From Actinomycetes bacterium (GTDB taxonomy: Bacteria > Actinomycetota > Acidimicrobiia > IMCC26256 > Chersky-534), in contig JAODBH010000081.1 in the NCBI GenBank assembly GCA_025463865.1, positions 1-47,283 on the forward strand: a stretch of DNA of 47,283 nucleotides, read 5' to 3'. Position 1 is the stretch's first letter. Every line of letters starts with the position of its first letter. Under the pieces are notes generated by a model, which was given only the letters and a program-made list of their open reading frames with translations, did no database searches and was not told the origin of the DNA. Positions 27,938 through 36,539 of the stretch are shown piece after piece. Made by a program: the position numbers and the translations under genes.

Positions 27938-30261
27938 GACGCCTCCCGCTGTCGGAGGCGGGCCCCGGCGACCGCGGCCTGACCCAGCGCGATCCCGCCG
28001 TCGTTGGGTGGCACGATCCGGTGGGTCAGGACCCGGAAGCCGCTCGCCGCGAGCCGGGCCGCGGCGAGGCGCGTGAGCAGGAGGTTCTGGAACACGCCGC
28101 CCGTGAGCCCGACCGTGGTGACCCCGGTCTGCATTCGGACCCGCTCCGCGACCGTGACCATCATCGACGCGACCGCGCCGTGGAACGCGGCGGCGAGGCT
28201 CGCGGATGGCACACCGTCGTGGAGACCGGCGACCATTGCCCGAAGCACGGGCGCAGGGTCGATCTCGCCCCCGACCAGCGCGAACGACGGCTCGATCGCG
28301 GACCGGGCCGCGTCCGCAGCCGCGAGCTCCAGCTCGATCGCGGCCTGGCCCTCGAACGACGCGATGTGGCGGATCCCGAGCAGCGAGCTCACCGCGTCGA
28401 ACAACCGGCCCATGCTCGACGTCGGCACGCAGCGCACGTTCCGTTCGAGCTGCCGCTCCAGCACCCGCCGTTCGAGGGGGTCGGAGGCACCGACCGGGGG
28501 GAGGTCGTCGGCCCACGGGATGCCGGCCTGACGGAGATGGGTGAGCGCGACCCGGTAGGGCTTGCGCACCGCGTGGTCACCGCCGGGCAGCGGCACGTAC
28601 CGCAGGTGCGCGGCGCGCTCGAAGCCGGCGTAGGTGGCCACCAGCACCTCGCCGCCCCAGATCGCGCCGTCCGTCCCGTAGCCGGTGCCGTCGAAGGCGA
28701 ATCCGATGACCGGTTCCTCGAGCGGAACCTCGTGCTCGGTCATCAGCGCGGCGACGTGCGCGTGGTGGTGCTGCACGCACAACACCTCCACTCCCGAGTC
28801 GTCGGCCCACTGCCGGGTCCGGTAGCCGGGATGGAGGTCGGCCACCACGACGGAGCGCTCGACGCCGTACATCGCGCCGAACTGCGCGGTGGCCCGCTCG
28901 AACGCACGGAACGACTCGAGGCCGCCCATGTCGCCGAGGTGTTGGCTGATGCGGGCGTCTTGCCCGACCGCCAGGCAGAAGGTGTTCTTGAGGTCGGCCC
29001 CCACCGCGAGCACCGGCGGGCTCGCCACCGGCAGGCGCACCGGAAGGGGCGCGTACCCGCGGGAGCGGCGCACGGGCACCTCGACTCCCTGCACGACGCG
29101 GGTGACGGAGTCGTCGCACGGGACGTGGATCGGGCGGTCGTGCACGAGCCAGCCGTCGACGAGGCCGGCGAGGCGCTCCCGTGCGTCGGCGTCGGCGAAC
29201 GCGATCGGCTCCTCACTCAGGTTGCCGCTCGTCATGACCAGCGCGGCGCACGGTCCCACGTCCGCCCCCGGCACCGGCGCGAACAGCAGGTGGTGCAGCG
29301 GGGTGTACGGCAGGAAGACCCCGATGAACGGCGTACCGGGCGCGACGGCGTCGGCGATGCCGGTGCCGCGACGGGCGCGGACCAAGACGATCGGGTGGGC
29401 CGGCGAGGTCAGGAGGCCCGCCTCCGCGTCGTCGACGCACGCGATCCGGCGCACCCCGTCGAGGTCGGGGACCATCACCGCGAGCGGCTTGACCGGGCGG
29501 TGCTTCCGCTCCCGGAGCACCTGCACCGCCGCGGCGGACGTGGCGTCGCAGGCGAGGTGGTAGCCGCCCAGTCCCTTCACCGCGAGCACGCCGCCCGATG
29601 CGAGCAGGCGCTGGCTCGCCGCGATCGCCGCGTCTGTGCCCTGGGTCGCAGCCGACGGCCCCTCGAAGCGGACGTGGGGCCCACACGCCGCGCACGCGAC
29701 CGACTCGGCGTGGTACCGGCGGTCGGCGGGATCGGCGTACTCGGCGCTGCACGCCTCGCAGAGGGGGAACCCCCGCATCGTCGTGTTGGGCCGGTCGTAC
29801 GGCAGCGCGGTCGCGATCGTGAAGCGGGGGCCGCAGTTCGTGCACGTGATGAACGGGTACCGGTAGCGGCGATCGGCCGGGTCGAAGAGCTCGCCGACGC
29901 ACTGTTCGCACACCGCGACGTCGGGCGGCACGAACGTCGGGGCACCCGGAACGCTCCGGCTCTCGACGATGCGGAACCCGGCGTCGCCGCGCGTCGCGAG
30001 CTCGATCGCCTCGATCCGCTCGAGCCGGGCCAACGGCGGCGGCTCACGGCACAGCACCCGGCAGAACTCGTCGACGGCCGGGCCAAGCCCTTCGATCTCG
30101 ATGAAGACGCCGGCCGGATCGTTGCCGACGTGCCCCGACAGTCCCCGCTCGGTCGCGAGGCGGTAGACGAAGGGCCGGAACCCGACGCCCTGCACGACCC
30201 CTCGGACCCGCAGCCGACGCCGGACCACCGGAGGCCCGGGCGGATCTCGGAGCTGCGTCAT
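27934..30261 (-). CDS. hypF: Carbamoyltransferase HypF
   Basis: This 775-residue enzyme makes carbamoyl-AMP from carbamoyl phosphate and loads HypE. The acylphosphatase domain (about 15-105) has VRGVVQGVGFRPFVYRLA. Two C4 zinc fingers follow (CEQCVGEL with CTNCGPRF; CEACSAEY with CAACGPH). A YrdC-like domain spans about 205-390 and a Kae1-like domain about 400-770, with HHHAHVAALMTEH and VGLTGGVFQNLLL. The length is normal. Its stop overlaps the next gene start by four bases. Confidence 0.97.
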   Translation of the reverse strand: MTQLRDPPGPPVVRRRLRVRGVVQGVGFRPFVYRLATERGLSGHVGNDPAGVFIEIEGLGPAVDEFCRVLCREPPPLARLERIEAIELATRGDAGFRIVESRSVPGAPTFVPPDVAVCEQCVGELFDPADRRYRYPFITCTNCGPRFTIATALPYDRPNTTMRGFPLCEACSAEYADPADRRYHAESVACAACGPHVRFEGPSAATQGTDAAIAASQRLLASGGVLAVKGLGGYHLACDATSAAAVQVLRERKHRPVKPLAVMVPDLDGVRRIACVDDAEAGLLTSPAHPIVLVRARRGTGIADAVAPGTPFIGVFLPYTPLHHLLFAPVPGADVGPCAALVMTSGNLSEEPIAFADADARERLAGLVDGWLVHDRPIHVPCDDSVTRVVQGVEVPVRRSRGYAPLPVRLPVASPPVLAVGADLKNTFCLAVGQDARISQHLGDMGGLESFRAFERATAQFGAMYGVERSVVVADLHPGYRTRQWADDSGVEVLCVQHHHAHVAALMTEHEVPLEEPVIGFAFDGTGYGTDGAIWGGEVLVATYAGFERAAHLRYVPLPGGDHAVRKPYRVALTHLRQAGIPWADDLPPVGASDPLERRVLERQLERNVRCVPTSSMGRLFDAVSSLLGIRHIASFEGQAAIELELAAADAARSAIEPSFALVGGEIDPAPVLRAMVAGLHDGVPSASLAAAFHGAVASMMVTVAERVRMQTGVTTVGLTGGVFQNLLLTRLAAARLAASGFRVLTHRIVPPNDGGIALGQAAVAGARLRQREAS

Positions 30262-30279
30262 GGGGCCGCCTTCAGCGAT

Positions 30280-30516
30280 TCAGGGACGCGGGAGGTAGAC
30301 GTCGCCGGTGACGGAGTCGAGCTCGTTGACACCGCTGACCCATCGGGCGGTGGAGCGCCCCGCGGGGCGGTCCGCGCCCTTGACGGTCTCGAACACGCGT
30401 CCCGGCTCGCGCCGCTCGAACGCCAGCTCGTTGCCCTGCGCGTTGATGCTCTTGCCGACGAGGAACGCTCCCTTCGTGGGTGCGTAGATCGGCTTCCCGC
30501 CACGGCTAGGACTCAT
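30280..30516 (-). CDS. 78-residue hypothetical protein in the hydrogenase operon
   Basis: GAGGAGGG sits five bases before the ATG at 30516, a strong start signal. The product opens MSPSRGGKPIYAPTKGAF and has the stretch LVGKSINAQGNELAFERR. It is basic at the front and likely beta-rich, with no Cys, His cluster or membrane segment. No family is recognised. It lies between hypC and hypF in the same direction, with 49- and 18-base gaps, which ties it to hydrogenase maturation by position only. Confidence 0.65.
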   Translation of the reverse strand: MSPSRGGKPIYAPTKGAFLVGKSINAQGNELAFERREPGRVFETVKGADRPAGRSTARWVSGVNELDSVTGDVYLPRP

Positions 30517-30565
30517 GGGACCCTCCTCGTGTTCTCGCCGGTCGCGTACCCCTCCCGGCGCCGGT

Positions 30566-30838
30566 TCATTCGATGCTCGACTCCATGAAGACCGCGAGCT
30601 CCTCGTCCAGGCCGGAGCCCATCATCCGGAGCATGTCGAGCGCGCGGCGCGCCTCGGCCTCGTCGATCCGCGACATGGCGAACCCGACGTGGATCAGGAT
30701 CCAGTCGCCGACCGCGAGCGGCTCGTCCTCGAGCAGCGCGACGTTGATCATCCGCCGCACGCCACTCACCTCGACGAGGGCGAGATCAGACCGCTCCCGG
30801 TCCATCTCGACGATCTCACCCGGGATACCTAGGCACAT
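30566..30838 (-). CDS. hypC: Hydrogenase assembly chaperone HypC
   Basis: This 90-residue protein works with HypD to hold the Fe(CN)2CO unit and carry it to the large subunit. The start at ATG 30838 gives MCLGIPGEI with the essential Cys2, and GAGGAGG lies upstream. The barrel ends DWILIHVGFAMSRIDE, followed by a helical tail of about 30 residues. An ATG 15 bases upstream would bury Cys2 and is rejected. It is the canonical partner, in contrast to the fused HypC domain at 27188. Confidence 0.94.
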   Translation of the reverse strand: MCLGIPGEIVEMDRERSDLALVEVSGVRRMINVALLEDEPLAVGDWILIHVGFAMSRIDEAEARRALDMLRMMGSGLDEELAVFMESSIE

Positions 30839-30871
30839 CGGAACCTCCTCCACAACGCCGCTTCAGGGCAG

Positions 30872-30976
30872 CTACATCTCTTTGATACGGAGGTAGCGCT
30901 CGATGTCGGGACGTTGGTGATAGAGCACCGCACCGACCAATCCGATCACCACGACCATGAACAGGCACCGTCGCAT
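30872..30976 (-). CDS. 34-residue single-span membrane microprotein (DUF6893-like)
   Basis: ATG at 30976 reads to TAG at 30872-30874. The product opens MRRCLFMVVVIGLVGAVLY, one transmembrane helix after a basic MRRC start, and ends HQRPDIERYLRIKEM. The PDIxRYLRI-like tail resembles the DUF6893 small membrane proteins of actinobacteria as I recall them. GAGGAAG precedes the start by about 8 bases. It lies five bases after the protease gene and before hypC, in the same direction. It could anchor the hydrogenase or a maturation factor to the membrane; that is inference. Confidence 0.7.
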   Translation of the reverse strand: MRRCLFMVVVIGLVGAVLYHQRPDIERYLRIKEM

Positions 30977-30981
30977 CGCGG

Positions 30982-31503
30982 TCACTTCCTCTCTTCCGAA
31001 GCTGCTGCCATCTCCCGTTCGGGTTGCGGCGGGCGCACGAGCTCGAGCACGACCGCGACCGCCCGGTCCACCGCCAACTCGACCCGGGCGCTCAGTCCGA
31101 TGCCTTCGTCCACCCGCTCGGGCTCACACCCGACCACCAGGGTCCGGCCGGCCTGTGCTCCCATCGCCCGGGCCGAGACCAGGAGCGCGGCGGGGTCGAG
31201 CTTGTGCGCGTCGAGCACGGGGATCAACGTGGGATCGGCCGCCGCGCACAGGGCGTCGACGTCGGGCTCGATGACCGTGACCGTGCCCGGCTCGAGCCCC
31301 CGCGCGATCGCGTCGACCAGGACGAGCAGGTCGTAGCCGTCGAGCAGCTGGTACGCGAGGTGCACCCCGCGGATGCCGACGTCGACGACCTCCACCCCTT
31401 CCGGCAGCGGCTCGCGGCTCAAGCGCTGGGCGACCTCGACGCCGAACCCGTCGTCACCGAAGAAGATGTTGCCGATCCCGGCCACCAGCGTCCGCGGGCT
31501 CAT
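30982..31503 (-). CDS. Hydrogenase maturation endopeptidase (HyaD/HupD family)
   Basis: This 173-residue protease removes the C-terminal peptide of the large subunit after nickel insertion. It has the family N-terminus TLVAGIGNIFFGDDGFGVEVAQRL, whose Asp/Glu residues bind nickel (GDDGFGVEV). VDVGIRGVHLAYQLLDGYDLLVLVDAI and the conserved His of VLDAHKLDP follow. Its target is HhyL, which ends with a matching cleavage region. The ATG overlaps the upstream stop by four bases. It is longer than usual because of a helical, charged tail. Confidence 0.93.
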   Translation of the reverse strand: MSPRTLVAGIGNIFFGDDGFGVEVAQRLSREPLPEGVEVVDVGIRGVHLAYQLLDGYDLLVLVDAIARGLEPGTVTVIEPDVDALCAAADPTLIPVLDAHKLDPAALLVSARAMGAQAGRTLVVGCEPERVDEGIGLSARVELAVDRAVAVVLELVRPPQPEREMAAASEERK

Positions 31504-32849
31504 CGCCGCACCGCCGCGTCGTCCATCGGTTCGGTCTCGACCGGCTCGACCTCGCTCGGGTCGAAGTAGAGGAACCGACCCTGCCACTCGCGCACGTCGG
31601 CACCCGGATCGTCGACCGGGATCACCGCGACGTGCCGGTTCCCGTCCACGTCGTGCAGGACCGCGGTGACGGTGGCGATCCGGCCCGACCAGAACATGTC
31701 CTGCGCGTCGGCGTGGCGGCCGGGCCGGAGGCGGACCCGGCTCCCCCGCCGCACCGCGACGCCGTCGATCGTGACCGCATCTCGGTCGGGGGCGAAGCCG
31801 GCATCGGCCGCCGGGTCCCACCAGGCCGTCTCGTCGTCGTGGCGTTCCGCGTCGCCGTCGCCGTCGACCGGCGTGTACACGGTAGGCACGGCGTCCGACC
31901 GGTCCGGACGCACCGGCCGCAACGAGCGGATGGCACCGTGCAACCGCTCGAAGATCTCGGCCGGCATGTCCTCCACCCGGTCGATGATCTCCGCGGCGCG
32001 GGGGTCCGTGTCGCGGGCCTCGGCCTTCTCGGCGTCGGTGAGGGCGAGCGTCCGCAGGGTGAGGATCTCGTCGATCTCGGTGGCGTCGAAGAGCTGACCG
32101 GCACTCTCGGGTGCGATCTGCGGGTGGTCATAGAGGATGATCGGCGACGAGAGGACGATGTCGTCGCGGTCTCCGACGAGCACCGGGAACGTGCCCACGT
32201 TGCTGCACCCGTCCACCGCCGGCATCGCCCACTCCGGCGGCTCGAGCAGCGACACGAACCGCCCGCCCTGCACCCCGACGAGCACGTGCGCGCCGATCAG
32301 GCTCCTCCGCATCACGGCGTCCCGCGTGCTGCTCCCGGAGCCGTTCCCTCGGCCGTTCGCGTCCCACCGCCCGGTGTTCTCGATGAGGATGCGCAGCCGC
32401 AACCCGCCGTACGGACCGGGAAGTCGCTCGGCCGATACGGTGACCCGGGCCTCGAGCGGCTCGCGCACGAACCGCACGCCGCCGCGCTCGCGGGCGGCGC
32501 CCGATTCGACGATCGGCTCGACGACGTCGCCGCGCACCAGCTCGCCGACCTCGGCGGTCACGGTCCGCTCGACGGGATCGCCTTCGTCCCAGAGCTGCTC
32601 CTCGCCGCGGGTCTCCAGCTGCAGGAACCGGACGTGCACCTCGACGGTGGCCGAGTCGTCCGCCTCGAGCAGGCACTCGGTCCGCTGCACCGAAGGATCG
32701 CCGGTGTCGGCTCCGATCGGCGCGAGCACCCCGAACTGCCACCGGTGCTGGTTCTTGGTCGCCGACGCCCGGTACGGATACAGCAGGTATCCCTCGAAGA
32801 GCATGGCGTCTGCCACCTGGCGCGCCTCGTCGAGGTTCAACGGGGCCAT
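31500..32849 (-). CDS. Conserved accessory protein of the hydrogenase cluster, unknown fold
   Basis: This 449-residue soluble protein starts near MAPLNLDEARQVADAM and soon shows EGYLLYPYRASATKNQHRWQFGVL, a motif I recall from proteins linked to [NiFe]-hydrogenase loci. A Gly/Ser-rich bend (GRGNGSGSS) follows near residue 175. The C-terminal 90 residues form a beta domain (SRVRLRPGRHADAQDMFWSG, GRFLYFDPSEVEPV), perhaps SH3-like. No catalytic motif is visible. The start at 32849 overlaps the DUF6084 gene by 13 bases. A structural role in hydrogenase assembly is inferred from context. Confidence 0.8.
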   Translation of the reverse strand: MAPLNLDEARQVADAMLFEGYLLYPYRASATKNQHRWQFGVLAPIGADTGDPSVQRTECLLEADDSATVEVHVRFLQLETRGEEQLWDEGDPVERTVTAEVGELVRGDVVEPIVESGAARERGGVRFVREPLEARVTVSAERLPGPYGGLRLRILIENTGRWDANGRGNGSGSSTRDAVMRRSLIGAHVLVGVQGGRFVSLLEPPEWAMPAVDGCSNVGTFPVLVGDRDDIVLSSPIILYDHPQIAPESAGQLFDATEIDEILTLRTLALTDAEKAEARDTDPRAAEIIDRVEDMPAEIFERLHGAIRSLRPVRPDRSDAVPTVYTPVDGDGDAERHDDETAWWDPAADAGFAPDRDAVTIDGVAVRRGSRVRLRPGRHADAQDMFWSGRIATVTAVLHDVDGNRHVAVIPVDDPGADVREWQGRFLYFDPSEVEPVETEPMDDAAVRR

Positions 32850-33475
32850 CCCGCCTCCTTGAGCAGGCGTTCGACGGCGAGGTCTCCGCTGGTGATGACC
32901 TCTGCGGCCGCGTAGGCGCGCAGCGCATCGATCGACGACCGGCGCAGGGCGATCCACCCCTGGTCCGGGAAGTGGAGATCGATCATGCGCCGCCACACGT
33001 CGACCGGCATCCGGTAGGCCGCTTCCAGGTGCCACGGGACCGGCTCGACCGCGAATCCCTTCGGTCCGTCGACGAACACCGTGCCCGAGAAGAGGAACAG
33101 CAAGGGGATCTCGCCGTCGTCGAGCGAGCCGAAGTACTTCCCGGTCGCAACCTCCATGTCGTACGTGCACGGCAACGGCAGGACGATGTCGATCGAATCG
33201 GTGAACCCGGGGACCATGTGGCTCAGCGACGCGAGCTGCATGGGATGGACCGAGTCGGCCCACTGCGCGCGCTCGCCGAAGAGGTCGACCATCCGGTCCC
33301 CCTCCTCCGCCGAGTAGCGCCGGCGTTGGGGCTCGACGCGCACCTGGCTCCGGAGCGCGACGGCCCGGATCGGGGTCCCGCTCGACTCGGTGACCCGGAG
33401 GGTGACGAGCAACGTCGGGCCCACCGCGTGCTGCTCGGGTTGGATGTCGACGCACGCGAAGCCGAGCTCAACCAC
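32837..33475 (-). CDS. DUF6084-like protein of the hydrogenase cluster
   Basis: This 212-residue protein starts with GTG at 33475. It is largely beta at the front (GPTLLVTLRVTESSGTPIRAVALRSQVRVEPQRRRYS) and then has VPGFTDSIDIVLPLPCTYDMEVATGKYFGSLDDGEIPLLFLFSGTVF. This matches the DUF6084 family as I recall it from actinobacterial [NiFe]-hydrogenase operons, with no assigned biochemistry. It has two Cys that do not form a known site. It overlaps the NifU-DUF5947 gene by eight bases and the 449-residue gene by 13. Confidence 0.8.
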   Translation of the reverse strand: MVELGFACVDIQPEQHAVGPTLLVTLRVTESSGTPIRAVALRSQVRVEPQRRRYSAEEGDRMVDLFGERAQWADSVHPMQLASLSHMVPGFTDSIDIVLPLPCTYDMEVATGKYFGSLDDGEIPLLFLFSGTVFVDGPKGFAVEPVPWHLEAAYRMPVDVWRRMIDLHFPDQGWIALRRSSIDALRAYAAAEVITSGDLAVERLLKEAGWPR

Positions 33476-34685
33476 GCGCGGTCTCCTCGAGCGCGGCGGT
33501 CCGGCTCCGACTCCGGGCCCGCACGTCGGCGAAGAACCCGTCGATGGCCTCGTGAGCCTCCTGCCCGCCGTCGAATCCCTTCCAGTGCGTGCGCAGCAGT
33601 CCTACCAGGGAGTAGCACACGTCGATCGGCACGAGGTAGCTCTCTCTCACCGCGCGCGTCCTGCGCACGAGCATCGCCTCGACGTCGTCGCGCAGGTTGC
33701 CGGCGACGTCGCTCTCGGCCGCCAGCAGCTCCCACACCCCTTCGCCGAGGAGGCTCTCGGTGGCTCCGGCCGGGCTCGGATAGAACGCGACCATCCCGCC
33801 CGCGGCCGAGTCGTGGAAGAAGAACGCGGTCGACACCGGGATGCCGAGTGCTTCCCACTCCACGTCGTCGACGGCGAAGTCGGGATCGGCCAGGACCCGC
33901 TCGGGGAGCGCCCGGAACCGGCCCTGCCCGGCCCCGTCGGCGCCGAGCACGATGCTGCACGGGCGGCAGAGGCACACCAGCCGGCGTTGCTCGGTGTCGA
34001 CCCCGTGACGATGCTCCTCGTCGAGACCCTCGCCACAGAGCTCGCAGCCGTCGTGCCGGGGCGCGGAGGAACGCGCATCGGCCGGCGTGGTGGTCCCGGG
34101 CGACATCGTGGGCGCGGCTGGGGCGGCAGTGGCGCGGCCGCCGATTCGGACCGTCGGCATCGGCAGCGTGACCGACGTCGACGCGGTGCTCGGCGTCGCC
34201 GCCGGTGCCTCCACCCGGACGCCGACGAGCTCGGGGGCCGCGGCGATCACCGCCGCCTCGACCTCGACCGAGCCGCTCGAGCCTCCACTCCCGCAACCAC
34301 TCCCACACCCGCTCCCGGACTCGTCGACGCGGACGTGGGCCACCCCGGATCCGTCGACGCCGAGGTACGTCGCAGTGACCGCGCCCCCGCGCCCGAGCTC
34401 GGTGAGGGCGCTGCGGATGCGGGCTTCCAGGTCGAGCGGGTGCAGGTCGTGCAGGGTGAGGACCCCGCCGACGATCTCGTCGGCGGCCACGCGTCGCACG
34501 GCCTGGTCGCCACCGCCGTCGTGCAACGCGTCGAGCAGCCCGACGAGGGCGGGCCGGTGGAGCTGGACCGCCAGCGCCAAGAGCTCCTCGGCGGCGGAGC
34601 GCGCCGCCTCCGACTGGGCCCCGAGCTCCTCGAACAACTCGTCGATGCGCGACTCGATGCCGTCGAGTCGCGGATCGGCGGTCAC
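33468..34685 (-). CDS. Fusion of NifU-like domain and DUF5947 (zinc ribbon) protein
   Basis: This 405-residue protein starts with GTG at 34685, sharing one base with the hhyL stop. Residues 1-160 resemble the NifU C-terminal scaffold domain, but its Cys pair is C-x3-C (Cys127, Cys131 in GSGCGSGCGSG) rather than CxxC. After a Pro/Ala/Thr linker (160-210), residues 211-405 match DUF5947. That part has Cys at 214, 217, 238, 240 and 243, then MVAFYPSPAGATES and ESYLVPIDVCYSLVGLLRTHWKGFDGG. Elsewhere, as I recall, these are separate adjacent genes in hydrogenase clusters. A role in Fe-S supply is inferred. Confidence 0.85.
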   Translation of the reverse strand: MTADPRLDGIESRIDELFEELGAQSEAARSAAEELLALAVQLHRPALVGLLDALHDGGGDQAVRRVAADEIVGGVLTLHDLHPLDLEARIRSALTELGRGGAVTATYLGVDGSGVAHVRVDESGSGCGSGCGSGGSSGSVEVEAAVIAAAPELVGVRVEAPAATPSTASTSVTLPMPTVRIGGRATAAPAAPTMSPGTTTPADARSSAPRHDGCELCGEGLDEEHRHGVDTEQRRLVCLCRPCSIVLGADGAGQGRFRALPERVLADPDFAVDDVEWEALGIPVSTAFFFHDSAAGGMVAFYPSPAGATESLLGEGVWELLAAESDVAGNLRDDVEAMLVRRTRAVRESYLVPIDVCYSLVGLLRTHWKGFDGGQEAHEAIDGFFADVRARSRSRTAALEETARG

Positions 34686-36478
34686 TACTGGCCTCCCCCG
34701 AACGCGGTCGGCGTGTGCAACCGCTGCAGTTCCTTGCCACCGCCGAGGTACATGTGCACGCCACACGGCAGGCAGGGGTCGAAGCTCCGGACGGCCCGCA
34801 TGATGTCGATCCCCTTGAAGGTGTCGGGTGGGTTCTCCTCGAAGATCGGCGTGTTCTGCACCGCGTCCTCGTAGGGGCCGGGCGTGCCGTAGACGTCACG
34901 CACGCTGCCGTTCCAGGGAGTGGGCGGGTACGGGTGGTAGTTGGCGATCTTCCCCTCGCGGATCACCATGTGGTGCGAGAGCACGCCGCGCACCGCCTCG
35001 GTGAAGCCGACCGAGATCGCCTCCTCGGGTACGTGGAAGGGCTCCCAGGTCTGGGTGTGCCCGGCCCGTACCTCGGCCAGCGCCTGCTCCACGAAGTGCA
35101 ACGCCGCGGCCGCCGCGTAGGCCTGGAAGTAGGTCCGGGCCCGGTTGCGTTCGAGCGCGTTGCTCCACTGCGGGATCTTCCACTCGAACGTCGCCTCGGG
35201 CTTCGTCAAAGTCTTCGGGAGGTTGATCACCACGCTGTTGCCCGTGGCCTTGATGTACCCGATGTCGACGCGCCCCGCGAGCGCGGTCGACCAGAGCCGG
35301 GCGAGCGGGCCGCCGCCGGTGTCGAGCGCGAGGTGGTCGGTGCCGTCGAACCAGCGCGGCGACATGGTCCAGCTGTACTTGTCGTTGAAGTCGCGGCGCT
35401 GCGGTCGCGGGTTGGTGTGCTGGTTCCACGGGTGGCGCCGGTCGACCGGGTTGCCCAATGGGTCGTGGGTGACGAACATCTCCTGACTGTCCCAGTCGTC
35501 GTAGTACGACGAGCCGAGCAGGATCCGCATGCCGAGGTTGATGTCGACGAGGTCGGTGGTCACGAGTTGGCCGTCGACGACGACCCCCGGGGTGACGAAC
35601 ATCTTCCGGCCCCACTCGCTCATGTTCGCGTAGCGGAAGTCGCAGTGCTCGGGATCGTTGAACGCGCCCCAACAGCCGAGGAGGATCCGCCGCTGGCCGA
35701 CCTTCTCGTAACCCGGAAGCGCGTCGTAGAAGAAGTCGAACAGGTCGTCGTGCATCGGTACGACGCGCTTCATGAACTCGACGTAGCGCATGAGACGGGT
35801 GAGGTAGTCGGTGAAGACCTGGATCGTGGCCGACGTCCCGATACCGCCCGGGTACAGCGTCGACGGGTGCACGTGCCGCCCCTCCATGAGGCAGAACATC
35901 TCGCGCGTGCTGCGGCTGACCTGCAGCGCCTCCCGGTAGAACTCGCCTTCGAGGGGGTTGAGCGACCGCATGATGTCGCCGATGGTGCGGTACCCGTGCT
36001 CGCCCGCGTGCGGCGCCTCGGTGGAGTTCGCGCGGTCGAGGACGCCGGGATTCGTCTCCGCGACCATCTTCTCGCAGTAGTCGACCCCGACCAGGTTCTC
36101 CTGGAAGATGTTGTGGTCGAACATGAACTCGGCCGCCTCGCCGAGATTGATCATCCACTCCCCGAGGTGCGGCGGCCGGACGTCGTACGCCATGTTCTGC
36201 GCGTACACCGAGCACGTGGCGTGGTTGTCCCCGCAGATGCCGCAGATGCGGCTCGTGATGAAGTGCGCGTCACGCGGGTCCTTGCCCCGCATGAAGATGC
36301 TGTAGCCGCGGAAGACCGACGACGTGCTGTGGCACTCGACGACTTCCTTGTTGGCGAAGTCGACCTTGGCGTAGATCCCGAGGCTCCCCACGATCCGGGT
36401 GATCGGGTCCCACGACATCTCCACGATGTTCGGGTCGAGCGGGGCGTCGATCTGCTCCCGGTGCTCGGTGGTGGTCAT
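34685..36478 (-). CDS. hhyL: [NiFe]-hydrogenase large subunit, group 1h type
   Basis: This 597-residue catalytic subunit oxidises H2 at a Ni-Fe site. The L1 motif is RICGICGDNHATC, with Cys79 and Cys82. The L2 motif DPCLPCGVH (567-575) gives Cys569 and Cys572 as the other nickel ligands. Cleavage is expected after His575, removing a 22-residue tail (576-597). The L1 and L2 forms with the MYLG tail match high-affinity group 1h (actinobacterial) enzymes as I know them. GAGGAGG precedes the ATG. It is second in the run, after hhyS. Confidence 0.95.
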   Translation of the reverse strand: MTTTEHREQIDAPLDPNIVEMSWDPITRIVGSLGIYAKVDFANKEVVECHSTSSVFRGYSIFMRGKDPRDAHFITSRICGICGDNHATCSVYAQNMAYDVRPPHLGEWMINLGEAAEFMFDHNIFQENLVGVDYCEKMVAETNPGVLDRANSTEAPHAGEHGYRTIGDIMRSLNPLEGEFYREALQVSRSTREMFCLMEGRHVHPSTLYPGGIGTSATIQVFTDYLTRLMRYVEFMKRVVPMHDDLFDFFYDALPGYEKVGQRRILLGCWGAFNDPEHCDFRYANMSEWGRKMFVTPGVVVDGQLVTTDLVDINLGMRILLGSSYYDDWDSQEMFVTHDPLGNPVDRRHPWNQHTNPRPQRRDFNDKYSWTMSPRWFDGTDHLALDTGGGPLARLWSTALAGRVDIGYIKATGNSVVINLPKTLTKPEATFEWKIPQWSNALERNRARTYFQAYAAAAALHFVEQALAEVRAGHTQTWEPFHVPEEAISVGFTEAVRGVLSHHMVIREGKIANYHPYPPTPWNGSVRDVYGTPGPYEDAVQNTPIFEENPPDTFKGIDIMRAVRSFDPCLPCGVHMYLGGGKELQRLHTPTAFGGGQ

Positions 36479-36539
36479 CGCGCGCTGCCTCCTCGTCGTG
36501 CCGCACTGCTGTCCGTCGTGCTGCGCCTGCCGGGACCGC

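Noticed and set aside
31500-33455. Longer 651-codon version of the 449-residue accessory gene
   Set aside because: The extra N-terminal 202 codons lie wholly inside the DUF6084-like gene in another frame and are Arg/Pro-rich. The ATG at 32849 gives the conserved start.
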